DNA from: Pseudomonas huaxiensis
Lineage (GTDB): Bacteria; Pseudomonadota; Gammaproteobacteria; Pseudomonadales; Pseudomonadaceae
Assembly (NCBI RefSeq): GCF_003231275.1
Contig: NZ_QKVL01000028.1
Span: 21,219 to 85,218 of the forward strand
DNA length: 64,000 nucleotides
Direction of reading: 5' to 3'
Part shown: one piece after another, positions 18,619-26,993 of the stretch
How positions within the stretch are numbered: position 1 is the stretch's first letter
How the letters are laid out: each line of letters starts with the position of its first letter
Notes under the pieces: model-generated
The model's input: only the letters and a program-made list of their open reading frames with translations
What the model was told of the DNA's origin: nothing
Database searches by the model: none
Translations under genes and position numbers: made by a program

Positions 18619-18661
18619 AAAAAGCCGGTTAATTCGATAACAATCGAATTGACCGGCTTTT
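18619..18661 (-). terminator. Rho-independent terminator of the kinase/aminotransferase fusion gene
   Basis: A long stem (AAGCCGGT, one mismatch, AATTCGAT paired with ATCGAATT and ACCGGCTT) with an AACA loop ends in a T run on the minus strand. It is 13 bases beyond the stop codon. Confidence 0.88.
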
Positions 18662-18674
18662 GACGTTTCAACGC

Positions 18675-21575
18675 TTACAGGTCTTCCGACAGCACCTTGG
18701 CCACGCTGTCGACGAAGAAGTCCACGCTTTCGCGGGTCGTGCACATCGGCGGCTTGATCTTCAGGATGTTCAGGTAGTCGCCGGTCGGCTGCATGAAAAT
18801 GCCCAGGTCACGCAGGCGATTGCACAGGGCAGCGGTTTCTTCGGTGGCCGGTTCCAGGGTTTGCGGGTCACGCACCAGTTCCAGGCCGAGGTAGAACCCG
18901 GACCCATGCACCGCGCCTGCCAGCGGATATTCATCGATCAACGCCTGCAAGCGCGCCTTGAAGTAGCCGCCAACCTCCCGGGCTTTTTCCCACAGCCCTT
19001 CTTCCTCCATCACGTCGAGCACGGCCATGCCTATCCGGCAACTGACCGGACTGCCGCCTGCGGAGGAGAAGAAATAGCCCTCGGCTTCCAGCGCCTCGGC
19101 GATTTCCCGGCGGGTGATCACCGCGCCCAACGGCTGGCCGTTACCCATGCCTTTGGCCATGGTGATGATGTCCGGCACCACGCCCTGCTCTTCGAAGCCC
19201 CAGAACCATTCACCCATGCGCCCATAACCGACCTGCACTTCATCGGCGATGCACACCCCGCCGCGCTCGCGCACGCGGCTGTAGACCTGCTCCAGGTAAC
19301 CGGCTGGCAGCGGAATGCCACCCGCGTTGCCGTATACCGGCTCGCAGATGAAACCGGCGAGCTGGCGACCGGTGGCATCGACCTGCTCCAGAACACTGTC
19401 CACATCGCTCACATAATCAGCCGTGCTGTCGGCACCGCGGTACTTGCCGCGATAGGTGTTCGGCGCCGTCACCGGATGCACCCATTCCGGCCGCGTGCTC
19501 AGCGCCTGCGGGTTATCGGCGATAGAGGTGGACACCGCGTCGGCGGCCACCGACCAGCCGTGGTACGCCTCGAGCACGCTGAGCATGTCGCGCCCGCCGC
19601 TGTAGGCCCACGCCAGACGAATGGCCAGGTCGTTGGCCTCGGTGCCGCTGTTGACCAGGAACACCCGGTCCATGCCCTTGGGCGCCAGCGCCAGCAGGCG
19701 TTCGGAAAACTCGGCGATGGCCGCGTAGTGGAAGCGCGAGTTGGTATTGAGCAACGACCATTGCCGCGCCGCCTCGCTGACCATACGCGGGTGGCCGTGG
19801 CCGAGCACCGCGACGTTGTTGAGCATGTCCAGGTAGGAGCGGCCTTGCAGGTCGATCAGGTAGTTGCGCCAGCCGCGTTCGATCTGCGGCGGTTGCTGGT
19901 AATAGTGCTTCTGCGAGCGGGCGAAGCTGGCCTCGCGACGCGCCAGCAGAGCCTGGGCATCGCTCAGCGGCGCGGCATCGCAGTCGAAGCCGAGCAGCGC
20001 CGCCGGTGACGGGCACAGCACCCGCCACGCCTGCGCGCGGGACGGTACGACAAAGGCCGGCGGACGCAGCCCCGGCACCCGGCACAACTGCACGGTGACG
20101 ATTGCGGCGCTCTGCGCCAGTAACTGGCCTTGCTCGATCACTTGGCCATCGGCCGGACCCGTGCCCATCCCCGACAGCCAGAGCGTGACTTGACCGCCCT
20201 CCAGACTGCCACTGCCCGCAACGTCTTCACGCCAGGTGCCGGCAAACGGCGCCCGCAATTCGCTGCCGGGCGTCAGGTGCAGTTCGACATGCAAGGCGAA
20301 GGTCTGCGGCTCTTGCGGGTTGTCGATATGGGTTCGCGACAGCCGATACTCGCCATACAGCGACGCCGCCGGGGCCGGGTGCTGACGCAGCAGTTGCTGA
20401 TCGATACCCGGCGCCTCCCAGTTGCCGACGCTGAAATGCTCGCTGAGCACGCCCAGATCGACCCGTGCCACCGCCTGCTCGCGCGAGGCCGGGAGCAGGT
20501 TTGCGCAAGTGCTCAAGTCCGGCGCCGGCGGCGTGATCCCCGCCACCTGCAGAATCGCCGCCTCCATCAGGGCGAACGGCACGCTGTCGGCGACCTCGAA
20601 GATCTCCCACTCGTGCGCCAGGTTGTCACGGCTGTATTGATTCTCCGGATCGATGCTCACCTGCTGCTCGCCACTGAGCACCAGCACCGCGGCGCGGGCG
20701 ACGATCAGCGGCCAAAGCGCCTTGAGTTCGGCCTCGGTCAGCGGGTTGACCGCGTGATAGGCCGCGACGGCGGGGAGAATCCGCAGCGGATCACCCTCGG
20801 CATGGTGCAGCAACGCCGCGCACGTCACCGACAGGTCGGCGATGCGCCAGGTGTGCAGCAGGTCACCGAAGTCGATCACCCCTTGCAGTTGCCATTGCCG
20901 GTCGGCATCGCGCTGCCAGACGGCATTGTCGTCGGTGATGTCGAGGTGCACGGCCTGCATCGGCAGGTCCGCCTGGATTTCAGCCAGGGCCTGCTGCGCC
21001 TGGGCGGCGGCGGACTGCACGCGTGCCTTGCGCGGCCCCTCGGCGAGTACCGGCAGCAGGTGCGCGATCAGCGCCTGGGCGTGTTGCGGGTCCCATTGCA
21101 GGGTGCGCGTCAGGCCTGGGTGGCTGAAGTCGGCCAGGGCCTGGTCGACCCGCGCGCACAGGGCGCCCAGTTCGGCCATCAGCCGCGATTCCATGTGCTT
21201 GAGGCGGGTCAGCGTCTGCCCGTCGATGTAGTCCAGCAGCCGTGCACGCACGGCCTGACCATCGATATCCAGCGACAACAACTGCTCACCCGAGGCCGCC
21301 ACCTGCACCGCCGGCACCGGCACACCGCGCTCGCGCAGGTAGCCGAGGGCCGCGTGCTGGGCCTCCAGTTCCTGCGCCGAGTAGCTGCCGTGGCAAACTT
21401 TCAGCACATAACGGCCCTGGCCGGTGTCGAGGCGAAAGTTCAGATCCTGCTGGCTGCCCAGCGCCTGCAAGGTGCCCGCCAGTCCGTAGTGCTGATCGAG
21501 CAGGACGCGGGCCTGTTGCTCGCTGAGGGTGGGGCATGGTTGGCTTGCGCGGTGGATCAGGGTGCTGAGGGGCAT
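18675..21575 (-). CDS. Fused kinase (APH family) and class-III aminotransferase-type phospholyase
   Basis: A 966-aa three-part protein. Residues 1-350 are an aminoglycoside-phosphotransferase-type kinase with the catalytic HLDITDDN and the metal-binding VIDFGD. Residues about 400-560 form a strand-rich region resembling an M23/lipoyl-like hybrid motif (LHLTPGSELRAPFAGTW). Residues 570-966 are a PLP-dependent class-III aminotransferase fold with CIADEVQVGYGR and the PLP lysine in ITMAKGMGNG (about K808). The C-terminal part resembles mammalian ethanolamine-phosphate and phosphohydroxylysine phospholyases, and the N-terminal part resembles hydroxylysine kinase. The likely reaction is phosphorylation of an amino alcohol or hydroxylated amine followed by elimination of phosphate and ammonia. 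The substrate is inferred. It stands as its own unit between aguA and rmlB. Confidence 0.88.
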   Translation of the reverse strand: MPLSTLIHRASQPCPTLSEQQARVLLDQHYGLAGTLQALGSQQDLNFRLDTGQGRYVLKVCHGSYSAQELEAQHAALGYLRERGVPVPAVQVAASGEQLLSLDIDGQAVRARLLDYIDGQTLTRLKHMESRLMAELGALCARVDQALADFSHPGLTRTLQWDPQHAQALIAHLLPVLAEGPRKARVQSAAAQAQQALAEIQADLPMQAVHLDITDDNAVWQRDADRQWQLQGVIDFGDLLHTWRIADLSVTCAALLHHAEGDPLRILPAVAAYHAVNPLTEAELKALWPLIVARAAVLVLSGEQQVSIDPENQYSRDNLAHEWEIFEVADSVPFALMEAAILQVAGITPPAPDLSTCANLLPASREQAVARVDLGVLSEHFSVGNWEAPGIDQQLLRQHPAPAASLYGEYRLSRTHIDNPQEPQTFALHVELHLTPGSELRAPFAGTWREDVAGSGSLEGGQVTLWLSGMGTGPADGQVIEQGQLLAQSAAIVTVQLCRVPGLRPPAFVVPSRAQAWRVLCPSPAALLGFDCDAAPLSDAQALLARREASFARSQKHYYQQPPQIERGWRNYLIDLQGRSYLDMLNNVAVLGHGHPRMVSEAARQWSLLNTNSRFHYAAIAEFSERLLALAPKGMDRVFLVNSGTEANDLAIRLAWAYSGGRDMLSVLEAYHGWSVAADAVSTSIADNPQALSTRPEWVHPVTAPNTYRGKYRGADSTADYVSDVDSVLEQVDATGRQLAGFICEPVYGNAGGIPLPAGYLEQVYSRVRERGGVCIADEVQVGYGRMGEWFWGFEEQGVVPDIITMAKGMGNGQPLGAVITRREIAEALEAEGYFFSSAGGSPVSCRIGMAVLDVMEEEGLWEKAREVGGYFKARLQALIDEYPLAGAVHGSGFYLGLELVRDPQTLEPATEETAALCNRLRDLGIFMQPTGDYLNILKIKPPMCTTRESVDFFVDSVAKVLSEDL

Positions 21576-21787
21576 CGCGGGGACCTCGGTTTTTTTACGT
21601 TATATCGCCATTCGCACTGCCATTACGCAAGTGGGGTGGTTAAAATTCCGCACAAATTACGAGGGTGTCGTTGAATAAACCGCAACAAAGCGGTTATCCA
21701 GCGCAATCTACTTGCACCGCTCCGCGCGTGCACACAAGCTGTGCACCTTTTTGCTTAATGTCAGTTATGGAAGAAAGGCAGCCAGAC

Positions 21788-22870
21788 ATGCGTATTCTCA
21801 TCACCGGTGGAGCCGGTTTCATCGGCTCGGCGCTGGTGCGCCACCTGATCAACAACACCGACCACGAAGTGCTCAACCTGGACAAGTTGACCTACGCCGG
21901 CAACCTGGAGTCGTTGAACAGCATCGCGACCAACACCCGCTACGAGTTCGTCCAGGCCGACATCGTCGACCAGGCCGCCGTCAGCGCCATTCTCGAGCGC
22001 TTCCAGCCGCACGCGATCATGCACCTGGCCGCTGAATCCCATGTCGACCGTTCCATCGATGGTCCATCGGACTTCATCCAGACCAATATCGTCGGCACCT
22101 ACAGCCTGCTGGAAGCCGCTCGCGCCTACTGGTCGAAATTGCCGACCGGCGAGCGTGAAGCGTTCCGCTTCCACCATATCTCCACAGACGAGGTGTACGG
22201 CGACCTGCATGGTGTCGATGACCTGTTCACCGAAACCACGCCTTATGCGCCAAGCTCGCCATACTCGGCCAGCAAGGCCGCGTCCGACCATCTGGTCCGC
22301 GCCTGGAACCGTACCTACGGCCTGCCGGTGCTGCTGACCAACTGCTCGAACAACTACGGCCCGTTCCACTTCCCGGAAAAACTCATTCCGCTGGTGATCC
22401 TCAACGCCCTGGCGGGCAAGTCGCTGCCGGTCTATGGCAATGGCCTGCAAGTCCGCGACTGGCTGTTCGTCGAAGACCACGCCCGCGCCCTGTTCAAGGT
22501 CGTGACAGAAGGTGTAATTGGCGAGACCTACAACATCGGCGGCCACAACGAACAGAAGAACATCGACGTCGTGCGCGGCATCTGCGCCCTGCTCGAAGAG
22601 CTGGCGCCGCAACGTCCGGAAGGTGTTGCCAACTATGCCGACCTGATCACCTTCGTCCAGGACCGTCCTGGCCACGATCAGCGCTACGCCATCGACGCCA
22701 GCAAGATTGAACGCGAACTGGGCTGGGTTCCCGAAGAAACCTTCGAAACCGGCCTGCGCAAGACCGTCCAGTGGTATCTGGATAACCTGGAATGGTGCCG
22801 CCACGTACAGGATGGCAGCTATCAAGGGCAACGCCTGGGCACCTCTGACTTCAAGGACCTGATTGCATGA
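21788..22870 (+). CDS. rmlB: dTDP-glucose 4,6-dehydratase
   Basis: A 360-aa extended short-chain dehydrogenase that converts dTDP-D-glucose to dTDP-4-keto-6-deoxyglucose, the second step to dTDP-L-rhamnose. NAD-binding GGAGFIGS is at 7-14, the catalytic STDEVYGD segment near 130 and the YSASK catalytic pair near 160. I start at the ATG at 21788, the universal family N-terminus MRILITGG, with AAAGG nine bases upstream; a longer in-frame reading is not conserved in character. It overlaps rmlA by four bases. The pathway supplies rhamnose for LPS core and surface glycolipids. Confidence 0.96.
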   Translation: MRILITGGAGFIGSALVRHLINNTDHEVLNLDKLTYAGNLESLNSIATNTRYEFVQADIVDQAAVSAILERFQPHAIMHLAAESHVDRSIDGPSDFIQTNIVGTYSLLEAARAYWSKLPTGEREAFRFHHISTDEVYGDLHGVDDLFTETTPYAPSSPYSASKAASDHLVRAWNRTYGLPVLLTNCSNNYGPFHFPEKLIPLVILNALAGKSLPVYGNGLQVRDWLFVEDHARALFKVVTEGVIGETYNIGGHNEQKNIDVVRGICALLEELAPQRPEGVANYADLITFVQDRPGHDQRYAIDASKIERELGWVPEETFETGLRKTVQWYLDNLEWCRHVQDGSYQGQRLGTSDFKDLIA

Positions 22871-23742
22871 CCAAAGGTATCGTCCTGGCGGGCGGCTCCG
22901 GCACCCGCCTGCACCCCATCACCCTCGGTGTATCCAAGCAACTGCTGCCGATCTACGACAAACCGATGATCTACTACCCGATCTCGGTCCTGATGCTGGC
23001 TGGCATTCGCGAAATCCTGCTGATCTCCACCCCGCAGGATCTGCCGCAATACCGCCAGTTGCTGGGCGACGGCAGCCAGTTCGGCGTTGAGATCAGCTAC
23101 GCCGAGCAACCGTCTCCGGACGGTCTGGCCCAGGCGTTCCTGATCGGTGAAGAGTTCATCGGCGACGACTCGGTGTGCCTGGTACTGGGCGACAACATCT
23201 TCCACGGTCAGGGCTTCACACCGCAGTTGCTCAAGGCTGCCAGCCATCCCGGCGGCGCTACGGTGTTCGGTTACTGGGTCAAGGACCCTGAGCGTTTCGG
23301 CGTGGTGGAATACGACGCCGAAGGCCGCGCCCTGTCGATCGAGGAAAAACCGGCCCAGCCGAAATCCAGCTACGCCGTCACCGGCCTGTACTTCTACGAT
23401 AACGACGTCGTGAAGATCGCCAAGGCGGTCAAGCCATCGCCACGCGGCGAACTGGAAATCACCGACGTCAACAACGCCTACCTCAAGCGTGGCGATTTGC
23501 GCGTCGAGCGTCTTGGCCGCGGGTTTGCCTGGCTTGACACCGGTACTCACGACAGTCTGCTGGAAGCATCCCAGTACGTTCAGACCATTGAGCATCGCCA
23601 AGGCCTGAAAGTCGCCTGCCTTGAAGAAATCGCCTATCAGCAAGGCTGGATCACTAACGAGCAGTTGACCCGCCGCGCCGAAGCCTTGAGCAAAACCGGC
23701 TATGGTCAGTACCTCTATGGACTGATGAGCAAAGCAAAATGA
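22867..23742 (+). CDS. rmlA: Glucose-1-phosphate thymidylyltransferase
   Basis: A 291-aa nucleotidyltransferase that makes dTDP-glucose from dTTP and glucose-1-phosphate, the first step to dTDP-L-rhamnose. The signature GGSGTRL is at 9-15, with KQLLPIYDKPMIYYP following and the metal-binding VLGDN near 108. Length is normal for RmlA. Starts in the ATGA overlap with rmlB and overlaps rmlC by four bases, so the four genes are translationally coupled. RmlA is usually feedback-inhibited by dTDP-L-rhamnose. Confidence 0.97.
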   Translation: MTKGIVLAGGSGTRLHPITLGVSKQLLPIYDKPMIYYPISVLMLAGIREILLISTPQDLPQYRQLLGDGSQFGVEISYAEQPSPDGLAQAFLIGEEFIGDDSVCLVLGDNIFHGQGFTPQLLKAASHPGGATVFGYWVKDPERFGVVEYDAEGRALSIEEKPAQPKSSYAVTGLYFYDNDVVKIAKAVKPSPRGELEITDVNNAYLKRGDLRVERLGRGFAWLDTGTHDSLLEASQYVQTIEHRQGLKVACLEEIAYQQGWITNEQLTRRAEALSKTGYGQYLYGLMSKAK

Positions 23743-24284
23743 ACGTGATCGCCAGTACGCTTCCTGAAGTTCTGATCATTGAGCCGAAAGTCTTTGGAGA
23801 TGCACGAGGTTTTTTCTACGAAAGCTTCAACGAGCGTGAATTTGCCGAGAAGACCGGCGTAGACGCTCACTTCGTCCAGGACAATCACTCACGCTCGCAA
23901 AAGGGCGTACTGCGCGGTCTGCATTACCAACTCGAACACACCCAAGGCAAGGTCGTGCGTGTCACGGCCGGCGAGGTGCTGGATGTCGCCGTCGATATCC
24001 GCCGCAGCTCGCCGAGCTTCGGGCGTTGGACCAGCATCCACCTTTCGGCGCAGAACAACCGCCAGTTGTGGATTCCGCCAGGCTTCGCCCACGGGTTCTA
24101 CGTGCTGAGCGACTACGCCGAGTTCCTGTACAAGACCACCGATTACTACGTTCCCAGCGCCGAGCGCTGCATCCTCTGGAGCGACCCAACCCTGGCCATC
24201 GACTGGGAACTGGACGGCAAGCCACAACTCTCGGCCAAGGACCAGGAAGGCAAAGGGCTGCACGAGGCAGATCTGTTCCCGTGA
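23739..24284 (+). CDS. rmlC: dTDP-4-dehydrorhamnose 3,5-epimerase
   Basis: A 181-aa cupin-fold epimerase acting on dTDP-4-keto-6-deoxyglucose. The active-site stretch VQDNHSRSQKGVLRGLHYQ carries the catalytic histidine (about 63), and IPPGFAHGFYVLSD and YKTTDYY are the usual substrate-binding segments. Overlaps rmlA at its start and rmlD (GTGA) at its end. The order B-A-C-D differs from the B-D-A-C order I recall in P. aeruginosa. Confidence 0.96.
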   Translation: MNVIASTLPEVLIIEPKVFGDARGFFYESFNEREFAEKTGVDAHFVQDNHSRSQKGVLRGLHYQLEHTQGKVVRVTAGEVLDVAVDIRRSSPSFGRWTSIHLSAQNNRQLWIPPGFAHGFYVLSDYAEFLYKTTDYYVPSAERCILWSDPTLAIDWELDGKPQLSAKDQEGKGLHEADLFP

Positions 24285-25141
24285 ACATCCTCGTCATTGG
24301 CCGTAACGGCCAGGTCGCCCAGGCCCTTCAGCACACGTTGGGCAAGCTTGGCCAGTTGCACGTCCTCGGCAGCGACCAGCTCGACCTCGCGCACCCGCAG
24401 CGGATTGCCGGCCAGGTTCGCGCCATCGCCCCCGACCTGATCATCAACGCCGCCGCGCACACGGCGGTGGACCAGGCCGAAAGCGAGCCGGAACTGGCCT
24501 TCGCGATCAACGCCACGGCGCCCGGCATCTTCGCTGAAGAAGCCGCGCGCCTCGGTGTTCCGCTGATCCACTACTCCACCGACTATGTCTTCGACGGCAG
24601 CAAGGCCGGGCCTTACACCGAAGACGACACGCCGAACCCGCTGGGTGTCTATGGGCACAGCAAGCTGGCCGGCGAACAGGCCATCGCCGCGGTGTGCGGT
24701 CAGCACCTGATCCTGCGTACCAGTTGGGTCTACTCGACCCACGGCCGCAACTTCCTGCTGACCATGCAGCGCCTGCTGCAAGAGAAGCCGGAACTGCGCA
24801 TCGTCGCCGACCAGATCGGCGCGCCGACCTGGGCCGGGACCATCGCCGACAGCACCCGCCAGTTGATCGAGCGCTGGCAAGCCGGCCAGGCCCGCGCCTG
24901 GGGCGTCTACCACCTGACCGCGCAGGGTGAAACCTCGTGGTTCGGTTTTGCCCAGGCGATCAGCGAGCAGCTCAAGGCCCAGGGCAAGCCCTGCGCCAAC
25001 CTGCTGCCGATTCCGTCCAGCGAGTACCCGACCCCGGCACGCCGGCCGTTGAACTCGCGCCTCGACTGCAGCCGCCTGCAACGCGAGTGGAACGTCAGTC
25101 AGCCGGACTGGCATCAGGCGCTGATCGACTGCCTGAAGTAG
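24281..25141 (+). CDS. rmlD: dTDP-4-dehydrorhamnose reductase
   Basis: A 286-aa short-chain reductase that completes dTDP-L-rhamnose with NAD(P)H. The nucleotide-binding GRNGQVAQ lies near residues 7-14, followed by STDYVFDG and the catalytic YGHSKLAGE. I chose the GTG at 24281, which overlaps the rmlC stop (GTGA) and gives the family N-terminus NILVIGRNGQ; the much longer in-frame reading upstream lies wholly inside rmlC. It ends the rml operon, 37 bases before dctB, so some read-through into dctB is possible. Confidence 0.95.
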   Translation: MNILVIGRNGQVAQALQHTLGKLGQLHVLGSDQLDLAHPQRIAGQVRAIAPDLIINAAAHTAVDQAESEPELAFAINATAPGIFAEEAARLGVPLIHYSTDYVFDGSKAGPYTEDDTPNPLGVYGHSKLAGEQAIAAVCGQHLILRTSWVYSTHGRNFLLTMQRLLQEKPELRIVADQIGAPTWAGTIADSTRQLIERWQAGQARAWGVYHLTAQGETSWFGFAQAISEQLKAQGKPCANLLPIPSSEYPTPARRPLNSRLDCSRLQREWNVSQPDWHQALIDCLK

Positions 25142-25178
25142 CGCATAATGCGCCAGATCTTTCTGGCGCTTTGTTGCG

Positions 25179-26993
25179 ATGACCATGACCCCCAGCACTC
25201 CCCGCCGTCCCCGCTGGCGCAGCCTGGCCTTGTTGGCCCTGTGCCTGGCGCCGCTGCTCTGGCCACTCAAGCATCTGGCCGAACATTATTACCAGGAAGA
25301 GTTGGCCAGCCAGAACCGCCAGACCCTCGACCTCTACGTCGCCAACCTGCTGGGCATCCTGCACCGCTACGAAGCCCTGCCGCAGATCCTCGGCGACCTG
25401 CCGACCCTGCGCGCCGCGCTGGCCGATCCGTTCCGCCTGGAATACCTGACCAACGCCAACCGCCGGCTCAAGGAAATCAGCAGCCAGACCGGCGCCGAAG
25501 TCATCTACCTGATGGACGCCAAGGGCAACACCCTGGCCGCCTCCAACTGGGACAAGAAAGATAGCTTCATCGGCCGTAATTTCGCTTTCCGCCCCTATTT
25601 CAGCGAAGCCACCGCCGGGCGCCTGGGGCGCTTCTTCGGCCAGGGCACCACCTCGGCCAAGCGCGGCTACTTCTTCGGCGCGCCCGTGTGGCAAGGCGAG
25701 CAGGTCATCGGTGTGCTGGTGGTCAAGGTCGACCTGGACCACACCGAAACCCTGTGGGGCAAAAGCCCCGAACAATTGCTGCTGACCGACAGCAACGGCG
25801 TGGTGGTGCTGACCTCGCGCCCCGACTGGCGCTTCCGCGCCACCCGTCCGCTGACCGAGGAAGAACGTCAGGCGATCGCCGCGATCCAGCCCTACCCGAC
25901 CCAGGAACCCAAGCCACTGAGCCTCAACCGCCAGGCCTGGCTGGTGCAGACCCGGCCGATCCCGGAGACCGGCTGGGAAGTGAACATCCTCGCTCCGCGG
26001 GCACTGGTGGACCGCTCGGTCAGCACGGTGCTGGCGGTCGGCGGCGCCACCCTGCTGGCGGTGATGCTGCTGGTCGGGCTGGTCATGCAGCGGCGCCGGC
26101 ATTACATGGACCGCATCGACTTCGAAGCCCGCGCCCGTCACGACTCGGAAAAACGCGTGGCCGACCGCACCGCCGACCTCGAAGGCCTCAACAGCCGCCT
26201 GAAAAGCGAAGTACTGGAGCGTGAACAAGCCCAGCAAGAAGCCGCCCGCGCCCAGGACGAACTGGTCCAGGCCGGCAAGCTGTCGGTGCTCGGCACCATG
26301 TCGGCGAGCATCAGCCACGAACTCAACCAGCCGCTGGCGGCCATCCGCAGCTACGCCGAGAACGCCGAAGTGCTGCTCGACCACCAGCGCATCGACGACG
26401 CCCGCGGCAACCTCAAGCTGATCAACGAATTGACCGGGCGCATGGCCTCGATCATCGCCCATCTGCGCGCCTTCGCCCGTCGCGACCGCCACGCGCCGGA
26501 AAGCGTGGCCCTGCAACCGGCGCTGGACGACGCCTTGGCGCTGTTGGCCAAACGCCGCCGGGCGATGGCCGTCGAGCTGATCCGCGACCTGCCGGAAGCC
26601 ACGTTCTGGGTGCAGGCCGGTGAAACCCGCCTGCGCCAGGTGCTCGGCAACCTGCTGGCCAATGCCCTCGACGCCCTGACCGAAAAGGCCAATCCCCGCA
26701 AACTGTGGATAAGTGCCGAGCGGCGCGAAGACTACGTCTACCTGACCATTCGCGACAACGGCCCAGGCTTCACCAGCCAGGCCATGGCCCGTGCCCGCGA
26801 ACCGTTTTTCACCACCAAGACCCGCACCCAGGGCCTTGGTCTGGGCCTGGCGATCTGCGACACGCTGATGCGCGCGCTGGGCGGTGAGTTGCTGCTGGCC
26901 AACCACCCCGAGGGCGGCGCGCTGCTGACCCTGCAACTGCGCGTGGCCAAGCCCGGCGCCAATCTTCAGACTTCGGAGGACCCCTCGGCATGA
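25179..26993 (+). CDS. dctB: C4-dicarboxylate sensor histidine kinase
   Basis: A 604-aa membrane sensor kinase. A hydrophobic segment near 14-30 and another near 283-303 enclose a periplasmic tandem-PAS domain with NFAFRPYF (134-141), a stretch typical of DctB dicarboxylate sensors. A coiled coil (about 320-365) leads to the dimerisation domain with phosphorylated His380 in SISHELNQP, then the ATPase domain with the N, G1 and G2 boxes (NLLANALDAL, DNGPGF, GLGLGLAICD). It phosphorylates DctD, whose gene overlaps by four bases. Succinate, malate and fumarate are the expected ligands. The dctPQM or dctA transporter genes are not in this window. Confidence 0.93.
   Translation: MTMTPSTPRRPRWRSLALLALCLAPLLWPLKHLAEHYYQEELASQNRQTLDLYVANLLGILHRYEALPQILGDLPTLRAALADPFRLEYLTNANRRLKEISSQTGAEVIYLMDAKGNTLAASNWDKKDSFIGRNFAFRPYFSEATAGRLGRFFGQGTTSAKRGYFFGAPVWQGEQVIGVLVVKVDLDHTETLWGKSPEQLLLTDSNGVVVLTSRPDWRFRATRPLTEEERQAIAAIQPYPTQEPKPLSLNRQAWLVQTRPIPETGWEVNILAPRALVDRSVSTVLAVGGATLLAVMLLVGLVMQRRRHYMDRIDFEARARHDSEKRVADRTADLEGLNSRLKSEVLEREQAQQEAARAQDELVQAGKLSVLGTMSASISHELNQPLAAIRSYAENAEVLLDHQRIDDARGNLKLINELTGRMASIIAHLRAFARRDRHAPESVALQPALDDALALLAKRRRAMAVELIRDLPEATFWVQAGETRLRQVLGNLLANALDALTEKANPRKLWISAERREDYVYLTIRDNGPGFTSQAMARAREPFFTTKTRTQGLGLGLAICDTLMRALGGELLLANHPEGGALLTLQLRVAKPGANLQTSEDPSA

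Noticed and set aside
21665..21787. N-terminal extension of RmlB
   Set aside because: RmlB universally starts at the nucleotide-binding strand; the extension lacks any conserved character.
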